DNA of 44,419 nucleotides from a bacterium (GCA_027371775.1 DAHXLG010000004.1:1-44419); one strand, 5' to 3'; counted from the first letter of the stretch, positions 18,541 through 27,910 are shown. The notes: generated by a model not told the origin, from the letters alone. Translations and numbers: made by a program.

Positions 18541-19143
18541 ATGAGTTTTAATATAAAAATGCAAGAGAATGAAGTTGGCACAATCGTGTTGCTACACGGA
18601 TACGGCGCAGATGCGGAAAATCTAAGATTTTTAGCAGACGAATGGAAACAATATTTCAAAGATTGGAATTATATTAGCATCGACGGTCCAACAGCTATAG
18701 CATATGGCGGATATTCATGGTTCGATCTTGGAGGCGAAAACTGGCTAAAAGATATTATCCAATCGGCAGAATACATAACAGATCAATTCAAGGACTACAA
18801 GAAAAAATTGATTTTTGCAGGATTTTCTCAAGGAGCATTCTTATCCGCACATCTTGGCGCATACTCAAATTTGAATATATGCGGATGCATCTGCTTTAGC
18901 GGAGGTCTAATTCCAATGCAAAAACCGGCACATAAAACGCCTTTATATTTTATCCATGGAACAGCAGACCAGGTAATTTTACCCGAATGGTTTGAACAAA
19001 CATTACAATTTGGAAATGATAGAAATCTGCCAATTACAGGCACGCTCATCGATGAAATGGATCATGAAATAAATGAAACTGCTCTAGCACGCGCAACAAT
19101 GCAACTGCAAAAATGGATCAAATCAGATAATCTAATTCAATAA
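18541..19143 (+). CDS. Phospholipase/carboxylesterase family alpha/beta hydrolase
   Basis: A 200-residue serine hydrolase of the abhydrolase_2 group (bacterial carboxylesterase II, related to acyl-protein thioesterase). The oxyanion segment is LLHGYGADAENL (17-28). The nucleophile elbow is GFSQG with S96, the acid is D143 (HGTADQVI) and the His is H175 (MDHEIN). There is no signal peptide, so it is probably cytoplasmic. Short acyl esters are likely substrates by family; the true substrate is unknown. It is a single gene between mutL and tRNA-Pro. Confidence 0.88.
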   Translation: MSFNIKMQENEVGTIVLLHGYGADAENLRFLADEWKQYFKDWNYISIDGPTAIAYGGYSWFDLGGENWLKDIIQSAEYITDQFKDYKKKLIFAGFSQGAFLSAHLGAYSNLNICGCICFSGGLIPMQKPAHKTPLYFIHGTADQVILPEWFEQTLQFGNDRNLPITGTLIDEMDHEINETALARATMQLQKWIKSDNLIQ

Positions 19144-19423
19144 ACACTATGTTGTAATTGAAAACAACTTTCTTGAACAACACTGCAACGTAATTTCTAG
19201 TTTTAGCTCCACTTTTGATAAGAAAACCAATTAAAAAATACATCTCAAACTTGCCAAGCAACCGCAATTATAAATTAAATTAACAAAGTGAGAAAATATG
19301 TAAAGCAAAATGTACTTATGATAGTAGACTTTTTAATAAAAGTTTGCTATAAATAAGAAATCGAGTTGTGTTGAATAAGAGAATTTTCGCTCGAATAAGT
19401 TTTGTTTAAAACTCGATCATAGA

Positions 19424-19500
<77 letters not shown>

Positions 19501-20245
19501 AAAAAAATAACAAACAAATGAACTGAATCATAAAGTAAATTGCTCAAAAACTGTAGCATGACTTTAAACAAAATAGTTTCCAATACCTCAAACAAGCATT
19601 ACAACGTGAACATGCAATAAATTACCGCGACTAATTTAAATAAAATAGGTTCCAATATCAGAAATAAGCATTCAATATATCAATTCCATTTTCTGGAATC
19701 ATCGATGATATAACAAATTCAGAATCATACAAACTAAAAATCCTTCATCAAACTAATATCAAAGGATAAAGTATGTTTAACAGAAAGTCGCTCTTTTATT
19801 ATGCTTGCTGAAAATTCTATAGAAGGAAGTATGAGCTTTCTGTTTTTGTAAGATGAAATCCCAACATAAAAAACAGAGCCAAAATAATCTTGCTATAATT
19901 AATAAGCATCAAGCCATCTAAAATAATTCCAAAAACTTATATCACAACCACTCAAAATATATATATAGGAAATAATTTAATATGCCCATTCTGTTTTTAC
20001 AAATTGCAATAATGCAACGTACCGTTAAATATACACCTTATAAGCTCAAATCATACAATTCTTCACCTTCGATATATTAATAAAACATTATTACTACTTT
20101 TTTCATAATAACTTTTTAATTGGAACTAAATTTTGCAAACAGCAAAAATCAAAAAACTGGAAACTAAAATTAAAACGATATGAATTCTACTACATAATAA
20201 ACATTTGCTAAAAACTTTCACTTTTTTACAAAATTACTGGCAAAA
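19501..20245. other. Long AT-rich non-coding stretch with a diverged repeat
   Basis: About 745 bases with no convincing gene. Two diverged copies of a motif of about 40 bases occur near 19564 and 19636: AAACAAAATAGTTTCCAATA and AAATAAAATAGGTTCCAATA, each followed by a similar C/A-rich stretch ending AAGCATT. No open frame connects them. Confidence 0.5.
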
Positions 20246-20320
20246 TGGTGCCGGATGTCGGATTTGAACCAACGACCCCCTGATTACAAATCAGATGCTC
20301 TACCACTGAGCTAATCCGGC
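20246..20320 (-). tRNA. tRNA-Thr (TGT)
   Basis: A 75-base tRNA with CCA encoded. The acceptor is GCCGGAT / ATCCGGC, the anticodon stem TCTGA/TCAGG encloses loop TTTGTAA (anticodon TGT), and the T arm is TTGG-TTCAAAT-CCGA. A second threonine tRNA, with anticodon GGT, is at 42 kb. Confidence 0.95.
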
Positions 20321-20524
20321 CAAAAGCAAAATGCGATGTATGTTTTTCATTTATAACAAATTTCTGTTTTAAAATCTAGCCTTAAAGATTTTTTATAAAA
20401 CATACATGTTCTTTTATCGTAAGAAAATTGAACTTATGATGAAAATAAATTTCGCATATCAATTTTGCAAATACTACTTTCTAATATAAAAATCCACTTT
20501 CGCAATACGCAATTTCAAAAAAAC

Positions 20525-21838
20525 ATGATAGACTCAACACATATGCGTATTTTTCTACTTGGCATGAGCGGCATTGGCATGCAAGCTCTTGCAAAAATTG
20601 CACAGCAATCTGGATACGAGGTATCAGGAAACGATGATTCTCTACCAATCCAAGCACTAATAGAATCTGGAATTACATATCAAAACACAATTCCTGAAGA
20701 TACAGATTATATAGTATATTCTTCTGCCATCAAAGAAAGCCATCCTTTAATGATTACTGCACGTGAACGTAACATTCCATGCATTAATCGTACAGATTTT
20801 TTAACCGACTATATCCAGTTTAATCCACAAAAAATACTAATTGCAGGAGCACACGGGAAAACAACAACAACATGTATGCTCGCGTATATTTTAGGCATGA
20901 AATCTTACGCAATTGGTGGAATGGTTAATGGATACAAATTCTCTGGCAACAACGAATTAGATGAATTTACAGCAATCGAAACTGATGAATCAGATGGCTC
21001 ATTCATCAAATGGAAAGGTTCTTATAAAATTCTTTTAAACGCAGATTATGAACACATGGATTTCTTTGAAACAGAGGTAAATGCTCTCAAATATTACAGA
21101 AATTTTGCCATAAGAGATATCGAAACAACCAAACTTATCATAGAAGCTGAATGCAAAAAATTCCTTGCATTAGAAAATCATCCTAATATGATTATATACG
21201 CAGAAAACGGAAAACATGATTGTCATTTCTCATATAGCAACATTACATGCAAACCTGATGGACTATATTTTGATATCATAAATCATATTGCAAAGCTCAC
21301 GCTACCAATTTTCCTGCCATTGTTTGGAAAACACAACGCATCGAATTTCACAGCACTATATGCATTGCACGCAAATCTTGGCATGACACACGAAGAAATA
21401 GCAACAAAAATTGCAAAATTTCCTGGTGCAAAAAAACGCATGTACAAAATCAAAACAGAAAATGGATTTAACCTATATCTAGATTATGGACACCATCCAA
21501 AAGAAGTAGCAGCAGTACTAAATGCAGTATGGGAACACAAAAAAACAAGACCCAATGTTGTGCTAGAGCCACATCGTTACTCAAGGTTGCAATATACATG
21601 GCAACAATGGCCAGAAGCATTAAAAGGTAATAAAGTTTTTGTTGTTCCAATACACACAGCATCAGAAATTCCAATTGAAGGTATCACACGGGAAAATTTC
21701 GTAAAATTCTTACGTGAAAACAATGTAGATGCGCATCTTTTAGAAGATTTCAATCAATATAAAATGGATAACGAAACAATATGTTTTAGCGCAGGAAAAC
21801 TATCTGCAATGCTAGAAAAATTAGTTAAAACAAGATAG
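20525..21838 (+). CDS. murC: UDP-N-acetylmuramate--L-alanine ligase
   Basis: Cytoplasmic Mur ligase that adds L-Ala to UDP-MurNAc, the first peptide step of peptidoglycan synthesis. The N-terminal Rossmann domain starts RIFLLGMSGIGMQALAKIA. The ATP loop is GAHGKTTTT (about 108-116), followed by ETDESDGSF. The C-terminal domain has LYLDYGHHPKEV and PHRYSRL. GAHGKTTT and DYGHHP favour MurC over the recycling ligase Mpl. I take ATG 20525 (437 residues); ATG 20543 (MRIFLL) is as plausible, and neither has a good ribosome-binding site. It is not inside a dcw cluster, so that cluster is scattered. Confidence 0.9.
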   Translation: MIDSTHMRIFLLGMSGIGMQALAKIAQQSGYEVSGNDDSLPIQALIESGITYQNTIPEDTDYIVYSSAIKESHPLMITARERNIPCINRTDFLTDYIQFNPQKILIAGAHGKTTTTCMLAYILGMKSYAIGGMVNGYKFSGNNELDEFTAIETDESDGSFIKWKGSYKILLNADYEHMDFFETEVNALKYYRNFAIRDIETTKLIIEAECKKFLALENHPNMIIYAENGKHDCHFSYSNITCKPDGLYFDIINHIAKLTLPIFLPLFGKHNASNFTALYALHANLGMTHEEIATKIAKFPGAKKRMYKIKTENGFNLYLDYGHHPKEVAAVLNAVWEHKKTRPNVVLEPHRYSRLQYTWQQWPEALKGNKVFVVPIHTASEIPIEGITRENFVKFLRENNVDAHLLEDFNQYKMDNETICFSAGKLSAMLEKLVKTR

Positions 21839-21994
21839 CTAACGCAAAAATTCTTTTTATAAATATCTTATAGAGCAAAAGGAATACTTTGTATCAAATA
21901 AATTCAATCATTACTATCAAAAATCTACGTAGTTTTTGGAATGAGATAAATATACAAGCACTACTTGAAGATACAGTATGCTTGACTACAAAAA

Positions 21995-22130
21995 TTATTT
22001 TTCATCAACAACTTTCTTTCCAAGATACTTCTTATGAAATACATTCTCAGTGACTAAATTCTTAGCAGTTACATTCTTAATGGCAGCTTTTTCATCAACA
22101 ACTTTTTTAGAAACTGCCCTTCTTTGCGCT
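21995..22130 (-). pseudogene. Out-of-frame remnant of the POT transporter's C-terminal tail
   Basis: The minus-strand frame reads RRTLAQRRAVSKKVVDEK and AAIKNVTAKNLVTENVF, ending KKVVDEK at 21995. It has the same Lys/Val/Ala-rich style as the tail of the transporter upstream. Removing one copy of the 16-bp duplication at 22131-22162 joins the transporter frame to this one, so this is tail sequence lost by frameshift. Confidence 0.7.
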
Positions 22131-24002
22131 AATGTTCTTCTGCGATAATGTTCTTCTGCGCTGCTTTTTTGTAGAAGGTTTAGCAAGGCTCCTCTTAGAA
22201 ACAGCCCTTTTCACACCAGCGCTTTTCACAACTGCTTTTTTAGACGCATCCTTCTTTGCGCTAACTTCCTTTGACTTGGACTTTTTCACATCAGCTTTCA
22301 CACCTTCTGTTTTTTTAGCCACAACTTTTTTTTCACTAGACTTATCTGAAACTTCTTTTTCTTCTGGCTTTTTAGAAGCAACGCTTTTAACAACTCCCTT
22401 ATTTTCAAGCTCTAATGAATTTGAAGGTTTTTTTGCATGAGCTTTTTTCTTATTGAAAAACATATTTTCACTCTCTTTCTTATTATCAGCCCAGAACGTT
22501 TCAGCTTGCGTACTTAAATTTTTTAAAGGAATATTTCTAATAACATGATCACTTTTTTCAATCGATTTATATGACGCTGCAATAACTAGTTTTATAAAAT
22601 AAAACATAGGCAAAAAAGCCACAACAAACAAAGTGTTATATAATGCCACAGTCTTAAATCCGTTTGCGTAAATTGATAGCGAAACTGATGCATCATAAAA
22701 TCCTTCTTTCGTAGGCACAGCCATAAATCTACCAATGTAAATACCAGCAACGTTTGCAAAGCCCATAAACAACATCACAAGCGACATCATAAATCCACGC
22801 AAATGCACAGGACTAAGCGCTGTAATCTGAGACTGAACAAAAGGCCATACAATAAGCTCTCCAAATCCAGTAGTTATAACCGCTGCTAAGAAATAAAAAT
22901 AAGATACTCGATAATCTTGATCCGCGTTCAAACAACCATAATATAGCAATCCAAAACACAAGCTAGTTGTTAGCATGCCAAAAATGAATTTGGAAATTTG
23001 ATGTTTATTACTACGACTTTTTCTAATAGAAACAAACAAGCCAATAATAATGATTGAAATTGGATTAATCGATTGTGAAACAGTTGCAGGAATTGGATAT
23101 CCAAAAACATAAGATGAAACATTTCTATCTGCAAATAAAGTAATTAACGAACCTAACTGCATTTCCATTGCAAAAAACACAATTAAACAAACCATCAATA
23201 AACCAAGTGCAATCAATCTCTTTCTTTCATTTGATTTGATAATGACACCAAAAAATACACACAACACTGCCAGACCAAAATAATGAAATAGCCGCGTGGT
23301 GAATAAATTGCCTTCAATTACATGGCCAAAAAAGATACCAAATGCCAGACAAACAATAAGCATTATATCGAATATAGATAACCCTGCGTAACGACGTCTC
23401 AACAAATTTGGATTAGGGCTCGCACCATGTTCCCCAAAAACATACCGATTTTTAAAGAAAATAACCAAACTAATCAATATGCCTAAAGTAGCCAAGCTAA
23501 ATCCATAATACCAACCGTAGTAATAAGCAATGTATCCACACAAGATCGAAGCTAATGCTGACCCAATATTCACCCCAACATGCAAGAAAACAAATCCACG
23601 CATGCGATTAGCATCATTTGCATAGTAAAATGTACCTAGTAAACTATTTATATTTGCTTTGAAAAAACCGGTACCCACAACAAGCATTCCAAGACCCATA
23701 AAGAAATAACCTGAATCAAACATAGAACATAAAATTGTTATCTGCCCGAAAGCAATTAGTATACCGCCAAGTACTATCATCCTTTGAAAACCAAATACAC
23801 GATCAGCAAGCACGCCAGCCAGCACAGGCGTTGAATACACAAGGGCAGCTGTGACTGAGTATGCTGCATAAGCACGTGCATCTTGGAATCCAAAATGTGA
23901 TATTAGGAATAAAACCAAAAGAGTTCTAACACCATAGTAGCTAATTCTTTCAAACAGCTCTACTGCAAAAACAACTCTAAGGAAACTGGGAATCGTGTTC
24001 AT
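22107..24002 (-). CDS. POT/PTR-family proton-dependent peptide transporter with a lysine-rich tail
   Basis: A 631-residue inner-membrane transporter. The first helix has the POT signature ELFERISYYGVRTLLVLFL. VGTGFFKANINSLLGTFY and FGELIVWPFVQSQITALSP are the other family blocks, so it probably imports di/tripeptides with protons. The membrane part ends near residue 490. Then comes about 115 residues dominated by Lys, Ala, Val and Ser (SKKPEEKEVSDKSS, KKAVVKSAGVKRAVSKRSLA), resembling histone H1-like bacterial tails and unlike normal POT proteins. A 16-bp duplication near the end shifts the frame and replaces about 40 further tail residues by QKNISAKKGSF. AGGAGG precedes the ATG. The transporter call is firm; the role of the tail is unknown. 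Confidence 0.9.
   Translation of the reverse strand: MNTIPSFLRVVFAVELFERISYYGVRTLLVLFLISHFGFQDARAYAAYSVTAALVYSTPVLAGVLADRVFGFQRMIVLGGILIAFGQITILCSMFDSGYFFMGLGMLVVGTGFFKANINSLLGTFYYANDANRMRGFVFLHVGVNIGSALASILCGYIAYYYGWYYGFSLATLGILISLVIFFKNRYVFGEHGASPNPNLLRRRYAGLSIFDIMLIVCLAFGIFFGHVIEGNLFTTRLFHYFGLAVLCVFFGVIIKSNERKRLIALGLLMVCLIVFFAMEMQLGSLITLFADRNVSSYVFGYPIPATVSQSINPISIIIIGLFVSIRKSRSNKHQISKFIFGMLTTSLCFGLLYYGCLNADQDYRVSYFYFLAAVITTGFGELIVWPFVQSQITALSPVHLRGFMMSLVMLFMGFANVAGIYIGRFMAVPTKEGFYDASVSLSIYANGFKTVALYNTLFVVAFLPMFYFIKLVIAASYKSIEKSDHVIRNIPLKNLSTQAETFWADNKKESENMFFNKKKAHAKKPSNSLELENKGVVKSVASKKPEEKEVSDKSSEKKVVAKKTEGVKADVKKSKSKEVSAKKDASKKAVVKSAGVKRAVSKRSLAKPSTKKQRRRTLSQKNISAKKGSF
22131..22162 (+). 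repeat. 16-bp tandem duplication in the transporter tail
   Basis: Two adjacent copies, AATGTTCTTCTGCGAT and AATGTTCTTCTGCGCT, differing at one base. Sixteen is not a multiple of three, so the duplication shifts the reading frame of the POT transporter C-terminus. Confidence 0.9.
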
Positions 24003-24307
24003 AAACCTCCTAAAAAATCCCTATCCGCATTTAATCATGATATAAAAATGATAGCAACCCCAATAAGCTTTTTCACAGCCATATAAGCAACATTATATGC
24101 AATATACAAAGCAATATTTTTTATTATTCGAAATTTTTTATTCAAACATAAGAAAAAACTCAAACAAGCTTTCATATTTACCGCCTTTAAAGAGATTTTT
24201 AACGAAATTAAAACAACAATAAAAAATCAATTAATTCTATATTTATTTATTCTTAAAAATCAAATAAAAAATAATCTTTTTTTATACATAAAACAAAAAA
24301 TATTCTA
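24003..24307. other. AT-rich intergenic region upstream of the POT transporter
   Basis: About 305 very AT-rich bases, including the Shine-Dalgarno of the transporter at its left edge. I see no gene or clear hairpin. Confidence 0.5.
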
Positions 24308-25240
24308 CTAATTCATTGCAAGTACATAATAAACTTCTTTTTTCAAATCTTCAGCACGTAAATTTAAATCTATATCATGTGCTAAAAGTTTCTGCACAAG
24401 AACTGGATAACTCTTTTGTAAACTAGTCAATTTCTTTCTTCTATTAGCAAATATAATGCGAGTATATTCATCTAATTTTTTTAAATCAACATTATTTAAG
24501 CGATCATGTTTCGTAAGTTTGATCACCTGCGATTCCACCTTAGGTTTAGGAGCAAAATCATTACTAGAAACATCGATTATTTTCTGCACGTCATAACGCG
24601 CTTGCACAAAAATTCCAAGACGAGAATAGCTAATTCCACTAACACGCTCAGCCACCTCTTTTTGCAGCATAAAAACAGCGCAAGAAGCAGGCTCATAAAC
24701 TAATTTTTCAAGTATTTTTGAACCAACATTATAAGGCAAGTTACCAACAACATAAGTATTATGAAAATCAGCACAAGCATTTAAATCATATTTCAAAAAA
24801 TCTTGGGCAATGATATTTAAGCGAGAATATTTTGTTTGAAAAACCCTATCCTCATAATCTAAAAATTGAACATCATCACTAGCAATCAGTATCTTTGCTT
24901 GTGCAATTTTTTCATTCAAAAACGCAACACAATCTGCATCAATTTCAACTGCAGTTACTGAATATTTTTCAAGCAGATAGTCTGTAAGCGCACCTTGACC
25001 TGGTCCAATTTCAAGAATACTTGCAGCAGGCTTATAAGTGTTTTCCAAAGCTTGAACAATCTTATATATCACACGTTTGTTTTTGAGAAAATGCTGGCCA
25101 AAATGCTTTTTTGGGTATTTTTTGTATTTTACTAAATCTTTCACACTTGAGTTATTAACTGAATTTTTTTTTAAAAAAGATGCATAGCAAATATTAGAAA
25201 CATTAAATCTCGTTTTTTTTGCATTAAATCGATAAGTCAT
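24308..25240 (-). CDS. rsmA: 16S rRNA A1518/A1519 dimethyltransferase
   Basis: Dimethylates two adenines in the 3' hairpin of 16S rRNA during late 30S assembly. The entry motif KKHFGQHFLKNKRVI, SAM motif I LEIGPGQGALTDYLL, the acidic end VEIDAD, the catalytic NLPYNVGS and the C-terminal FANRRKKLTSL are all present. The start is ambiguous. ATG 25240 gives 310 residues with about 40 extra residues (MTYRFNAKKTRFNVSN...) before the conserved KKHFGQHFL, while a GTG at 25144 would give the usual length. ATG 25240 lies only six bases after tRNA-Glu, with no ribosome-binding site, so the message may be nearly leaderless after tRNA release. Confidence 0.93.
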   Translation of the reverse strand: MTYRFNAKKTRFNVSNICYASFLKKNSVNNSSVKDLVKYKKYPKKHFGQHFLKNKRVIYKIVQALENTYKPAASILEIGPGQGALTDYLLEKYSVTAVEIDADCVAFLNEKIAQAKILIASDDVQFLDYEDRVFQTKYSRLNIIAQDFLKYDLNACADFHNTYVVGNLPYNVGSKILEKLVYEPASCAVFMLQKEVAERVSGISYSRLGIFVQARYDVQKIIDVSSNDFAPKPKVESQVIKLTKHDRLNNVDLKKLDEYTRIIFANRRKKLTSLQKSYPVLVQKLLAHDIDLNLRAEDLKKEVYYVLAMN

Positions 25241-25246
25241 GATTTT

Positions 25247-25321
25247 TGGCATCCCCAACGGGAATCGAACCCGTGTTGCCGCCGTGAAAGGGCGGCGTCC
25301 TGACCGCTAGACGATGGGGAC
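25247..25321 (-). tRNA. tRNA-Glu (TTC)
   Basis: A 75-base tRNA with CCA encoded. The acceptor GTCCCCA / TGGGGAT has a G-T first pair, the D arm is CGTCTAGCGGTCAGGACG, the anticodon stem CCGCC/GGCGG encloses loop CTTTCAC (anticodon TTC), and the T arm is ACGGG-TTCGATT-CCCGT. It is immediately upstream of rsmA on the same strand. Confidence 0.96.
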
Positions 25322-25422
25322 ATCTTTTGTATTTTCTCATATTATTAGGAAAAAATCAACAGATATAAAACAGCACTCACTATTTAGTATCGATAATAAA
25401 AATGATACAATGAAATCGTACA

Positions 25423-26634
25423 ATGCAGCATATATCAAGCACAGCAAAAATACTAATTTTCAATAGTGAATATGCAAAAAACATAAAACTGGAACTAGAT
25501 AACGAGCCAAATTACACAACAGAAATTTTACAAAATTTAGATCAATTAGAAGAAAAATTATCTTTATATGCTCCCGATTTATTAATCATTGATTTTGACA
25601 AAACACCTGAGATAATTAAAAAAATTCAAAACATTCCATTCATAACATATTGCAAACGCGAAAATTTTGAGCAAGCAATTGAATCGCTACAACTTGGTGC
25701 ACACACATGTTTAGCAAAAATAACAGGAAAAGAAAATTATCTAAACCACATACAGCTAATTGAAGCAACGCATAACGCATTAAAATTCAACCGCAAAAAA
25801 CAAGATATAACAAATACAGCACTAATTGCAAAATCAAAACGCATGCAAAGCTTAATTAAATCAATTAAAGAACTCAAGAACGCGCGCGCAATTTCATTTA
25901 TTGGTCCAATTGGATGTGCCAAAAAATTCATAGCAAATTACTTTGCAAAATTATGGGGTAGAACAATTTATGTAATAGATTGCGAAAACAGCAACATAAC
26001 AAAAATATTCAACATGATTGAGTATCTGATTGATCAGCCGACTAATAAAATGTTTATCATCAATCATCCAGAGCAGTTAAGCCATGCTATGCAAACACGT
26101 CTTGCGCACATTATCCATGCCACAATCGGCAACAGTGCAAATCAATGGATCAATATAATTGATAATGAAGATGAGAAAAACATAATCAAACTATTGCATG
26201 ATCGTATTTCTATTTTTCGCATTATGTTTCCAACACTTGAAGAAAGAGCGGAAGATATAAATGATATTACGAAAATAATGCAAAAAAACATTGCAAAAAC
26301 ATTAAACAAAAAAATACGCAAATTAGATATGCCAAAAATTATAAACAAACAATGGCCTGGCAATTTCAAGCAGCTAAAAACATATATAGAGCAAATGTTT
26401 TACATAAGCAATCAAATTGAAACAACAGAGCATGCAGATATTTTAATTGACGAGATTTTTTTAAATATGAGTTTAAAAGACGCAACAAATTTATTTGAAA
26501 AAATATACATCAAGAAACAGATTGCAAATAAAAAAGGAAGCATACAAGAAGCTGCAAAAACGGCGCAAATTAACCGCACAACACTGTATCGAAAACTACA
26601 AAAAGATCAGAAAAGCGCGATACACAAGATTTAA
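25423..26634 (+). CDS. NtrX/NtrC-like response regulator with an eroded AAA+ domain
   Basis: A 403-residue protein with NtrX-like layout. A receiver domain (about 8-120) keeps the phosphoacceptor D57 (PDLLIIDFD) and K99 (CLAKI). The middle region (about 140-330) corresponds to the sigma-54 AAA+ domain, but the P-loop is GPIGCAKK rather than GxxGxGK and the GAFTGA sigma-54 contact loop is missing. A C-terminal Fis-type helix-turn-helix follows (GSIQEAAKTAQINRTTLYRK, 372-391). It may therefore bind DNA under receiver control without ATP-driven sigma-54 activation. No partner histidine kinase is adjacent. The C-terminal helix-turn-helix and receiver calls are good; NtrX orthology is inference. 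Confidence 0.75.
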   Translation: MQHISSTAKILIFNSEYAKNIKLELDNEPNYTTEILQNLDQLEEKLSLYAPDLLIIDFDKTPEIIKKIQNIPFITYCKRENFEQAIESLQLGAHTCLAKITGKENYLNHIQLIEATHNALKFNRKKQDITNTALIAKSKRMQSLIKSIKELKNARAISFIGPIGCAKKFIANYFAKLWGRTIYVIDCENSNITKIFNMIEYLIDQPTNKMFIINHPEQLSHAMQTRLAHIIHATIGNSANQWINIIDNEDEKNIIKLLHDRISIFRIMFPTLEERAEDINDITKIMQKNIAKTLNKKIRKLDMPKIINKQWPGNFKQLKTYIEQMFYISNQIETTEHADILIDEIFLNMSLKDATNLFEKIYIKKQIANKKGSIQEAAKTAQINRTTLYRKLQKDQKSAIHKI

Positions 26635-27064
26635 CGCAGTAAATATCCAACTTATTGCCTATCAGTAGACAATCAGCAGACTATCCGTATTGTGCTTGAG
26701 TTCAAGTTACTAAATATAAGACTAGCCCTTGCAAACATTAAGTGGCTCACATTATGTGCAATACATGGAACATAAAGAATACAATTGCTATTGAATTTTT
26801 GAAAAAGTATCTGCAGCTATTATTGCAGTTTTAGAAACTAGCTATCTGCAAGTGATATTCCATTATAATTATTGCATGAAATAATATGCTCACCCAAGTT
26901 GGTAATCTTGCCACATATAATATATCGCGAGTGCTTGCGCAATTAACAAAAGCAAATAAAGCGCGGCAAAATGAAATATTTTCTGCTTTATAAGACTAAA
27001 CCTAGATAAACCATCCAATATTAAAAGAAACAGCTAACAAAGGACAAATTGAGTTTCTGCTTAT
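26635..27064. other. Intergenic region with a possible coding remnant
   Basis: About 430 bases. A plus-strand frame at 26886-26993 reads MLTQVGNLATYNISRVLAQ then LTKANKARQNEIFSAL. It is protein-like but only 35 residues, without a ribosome-binding site, and probably a fragment of a decayed gene. Nothing else is seen. Confidence 0.35.
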
Positions 27065-27910
27065 TCAAACGCAGCTAAAAGAACCAGCGTGCTCAAAAGT
27101 AGGCAGCGGATTAAACTGAGCACGGAAATATGGCTGGATTACCCCCCATTTAGCAAGTACAAGCTTGACGGCCTGCGGATTTGGTATACTATACGCTAGC
27201 TTGCACAAATTTGTCCATTGAGCAGCATTTTCTAAGCGAGCATCATGATCATCCAAACTATTCCACAATGTAAGCAAACATTCTGGAGCAATGCTACCAA
27301 GAGTTGAGATCACTCCCATTGCTTTCCCATTATTCATAAAAAATGGATTAGATAAATAATCATCGTTACCAGTCAACCATTGCCACTGGGTATACTTATT
27401 AGACAATCGTTCAAACTGCATATCATCGCATTCTTTCATGCCAATAATATTTGGAACATCCACCAGCGCATCATAAATTTGCTCAGTAATTGCACAGCCA
27501 ACTCTACTAGGATTATTATACAAAATAACAGGCTTATGAACTGTTGAAGCAATCATCTTAAAATATTCAACTATCGCGGCTGTATGAGGTTTAAAATAAA
27601 TACATGGCGTTACACATAAATAATCATAATCAAGAAACATTCGATCACGTGCAAGTTCATAGTTAAAAGAAGCTATACAAACCATGATGGGCTTATTGCT
27701 CAACTTGCGTACAAGCGCTATATATTCAGATAATTCATCATTAGTCATAAGCATCCCTTCGCCTACGCTACCACCTATTAAATAGCCAGCAAAATCATAC
27801 TTTTCCATCAACTTTACATATTGCTCTGCAGCTGATTTATCAAATTTCTTTGCAAAATCAAATGGCGTAATTAAAGAAAGCCAAATACCTTGAATATTTT
27901 CGTTTTTCAT
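27065..27910 (-). CDS. dapA: 4-hydroxy-tetrahydrodipicolinate synthase
   Basis: A 281-residue TIM-barrel aldolase that condenses pyruvate with aspartate semialdehyde, the entry to lysine/meso-DAP. The Schiff-base lysine is K159 (IIGMKECDD) and the catalytic tyrosine is Y131 (LYNNPSRVG). The usual GTTGE loop reads GSVGE (47-51): the catalytic Thr becomes Ser and the next Thr becomes Val. The barrel start GIWLSLITPF and the VTPCIYFKP strand fit. Other pyruvate aldolases share this fold, but dapB and asd in the same window support DapA. It is a single gene, convergent with the NtrX-like gene. Confidence 0.87.
   Translation of the reverse strand: MKNENIQGIWLSLITPFDFAKKFDKSAAEQYVKLMEKYDFAGYLIGGSVGEGMLMTNDELSEYIALVRKLSNKPIMVCIASFNYELARDRMFLDYDYLCVTPCIYFKPHTAAIVEYFKMIASTVHKPVILYNNPSRVGCAITEQIYDALVDVPNIIGMKECDDMQFERLSNKYTQWQWLTGNDDYLSNPFFMNNGKAMGVISTLGSIAPECLLTLWNSLDDHDARLENAAQWTNLCKLAYSIPNPQAVKLVLAKWGVIQPYFRAQFNPLPTFEHAGSFSCV

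Noticed and set aside
20525-21838. Assignment of this Mur ligase as Mpl
   Set aside because: The GAHGKTTT loop and DYGHHP motif fit MurC better than Mpl.
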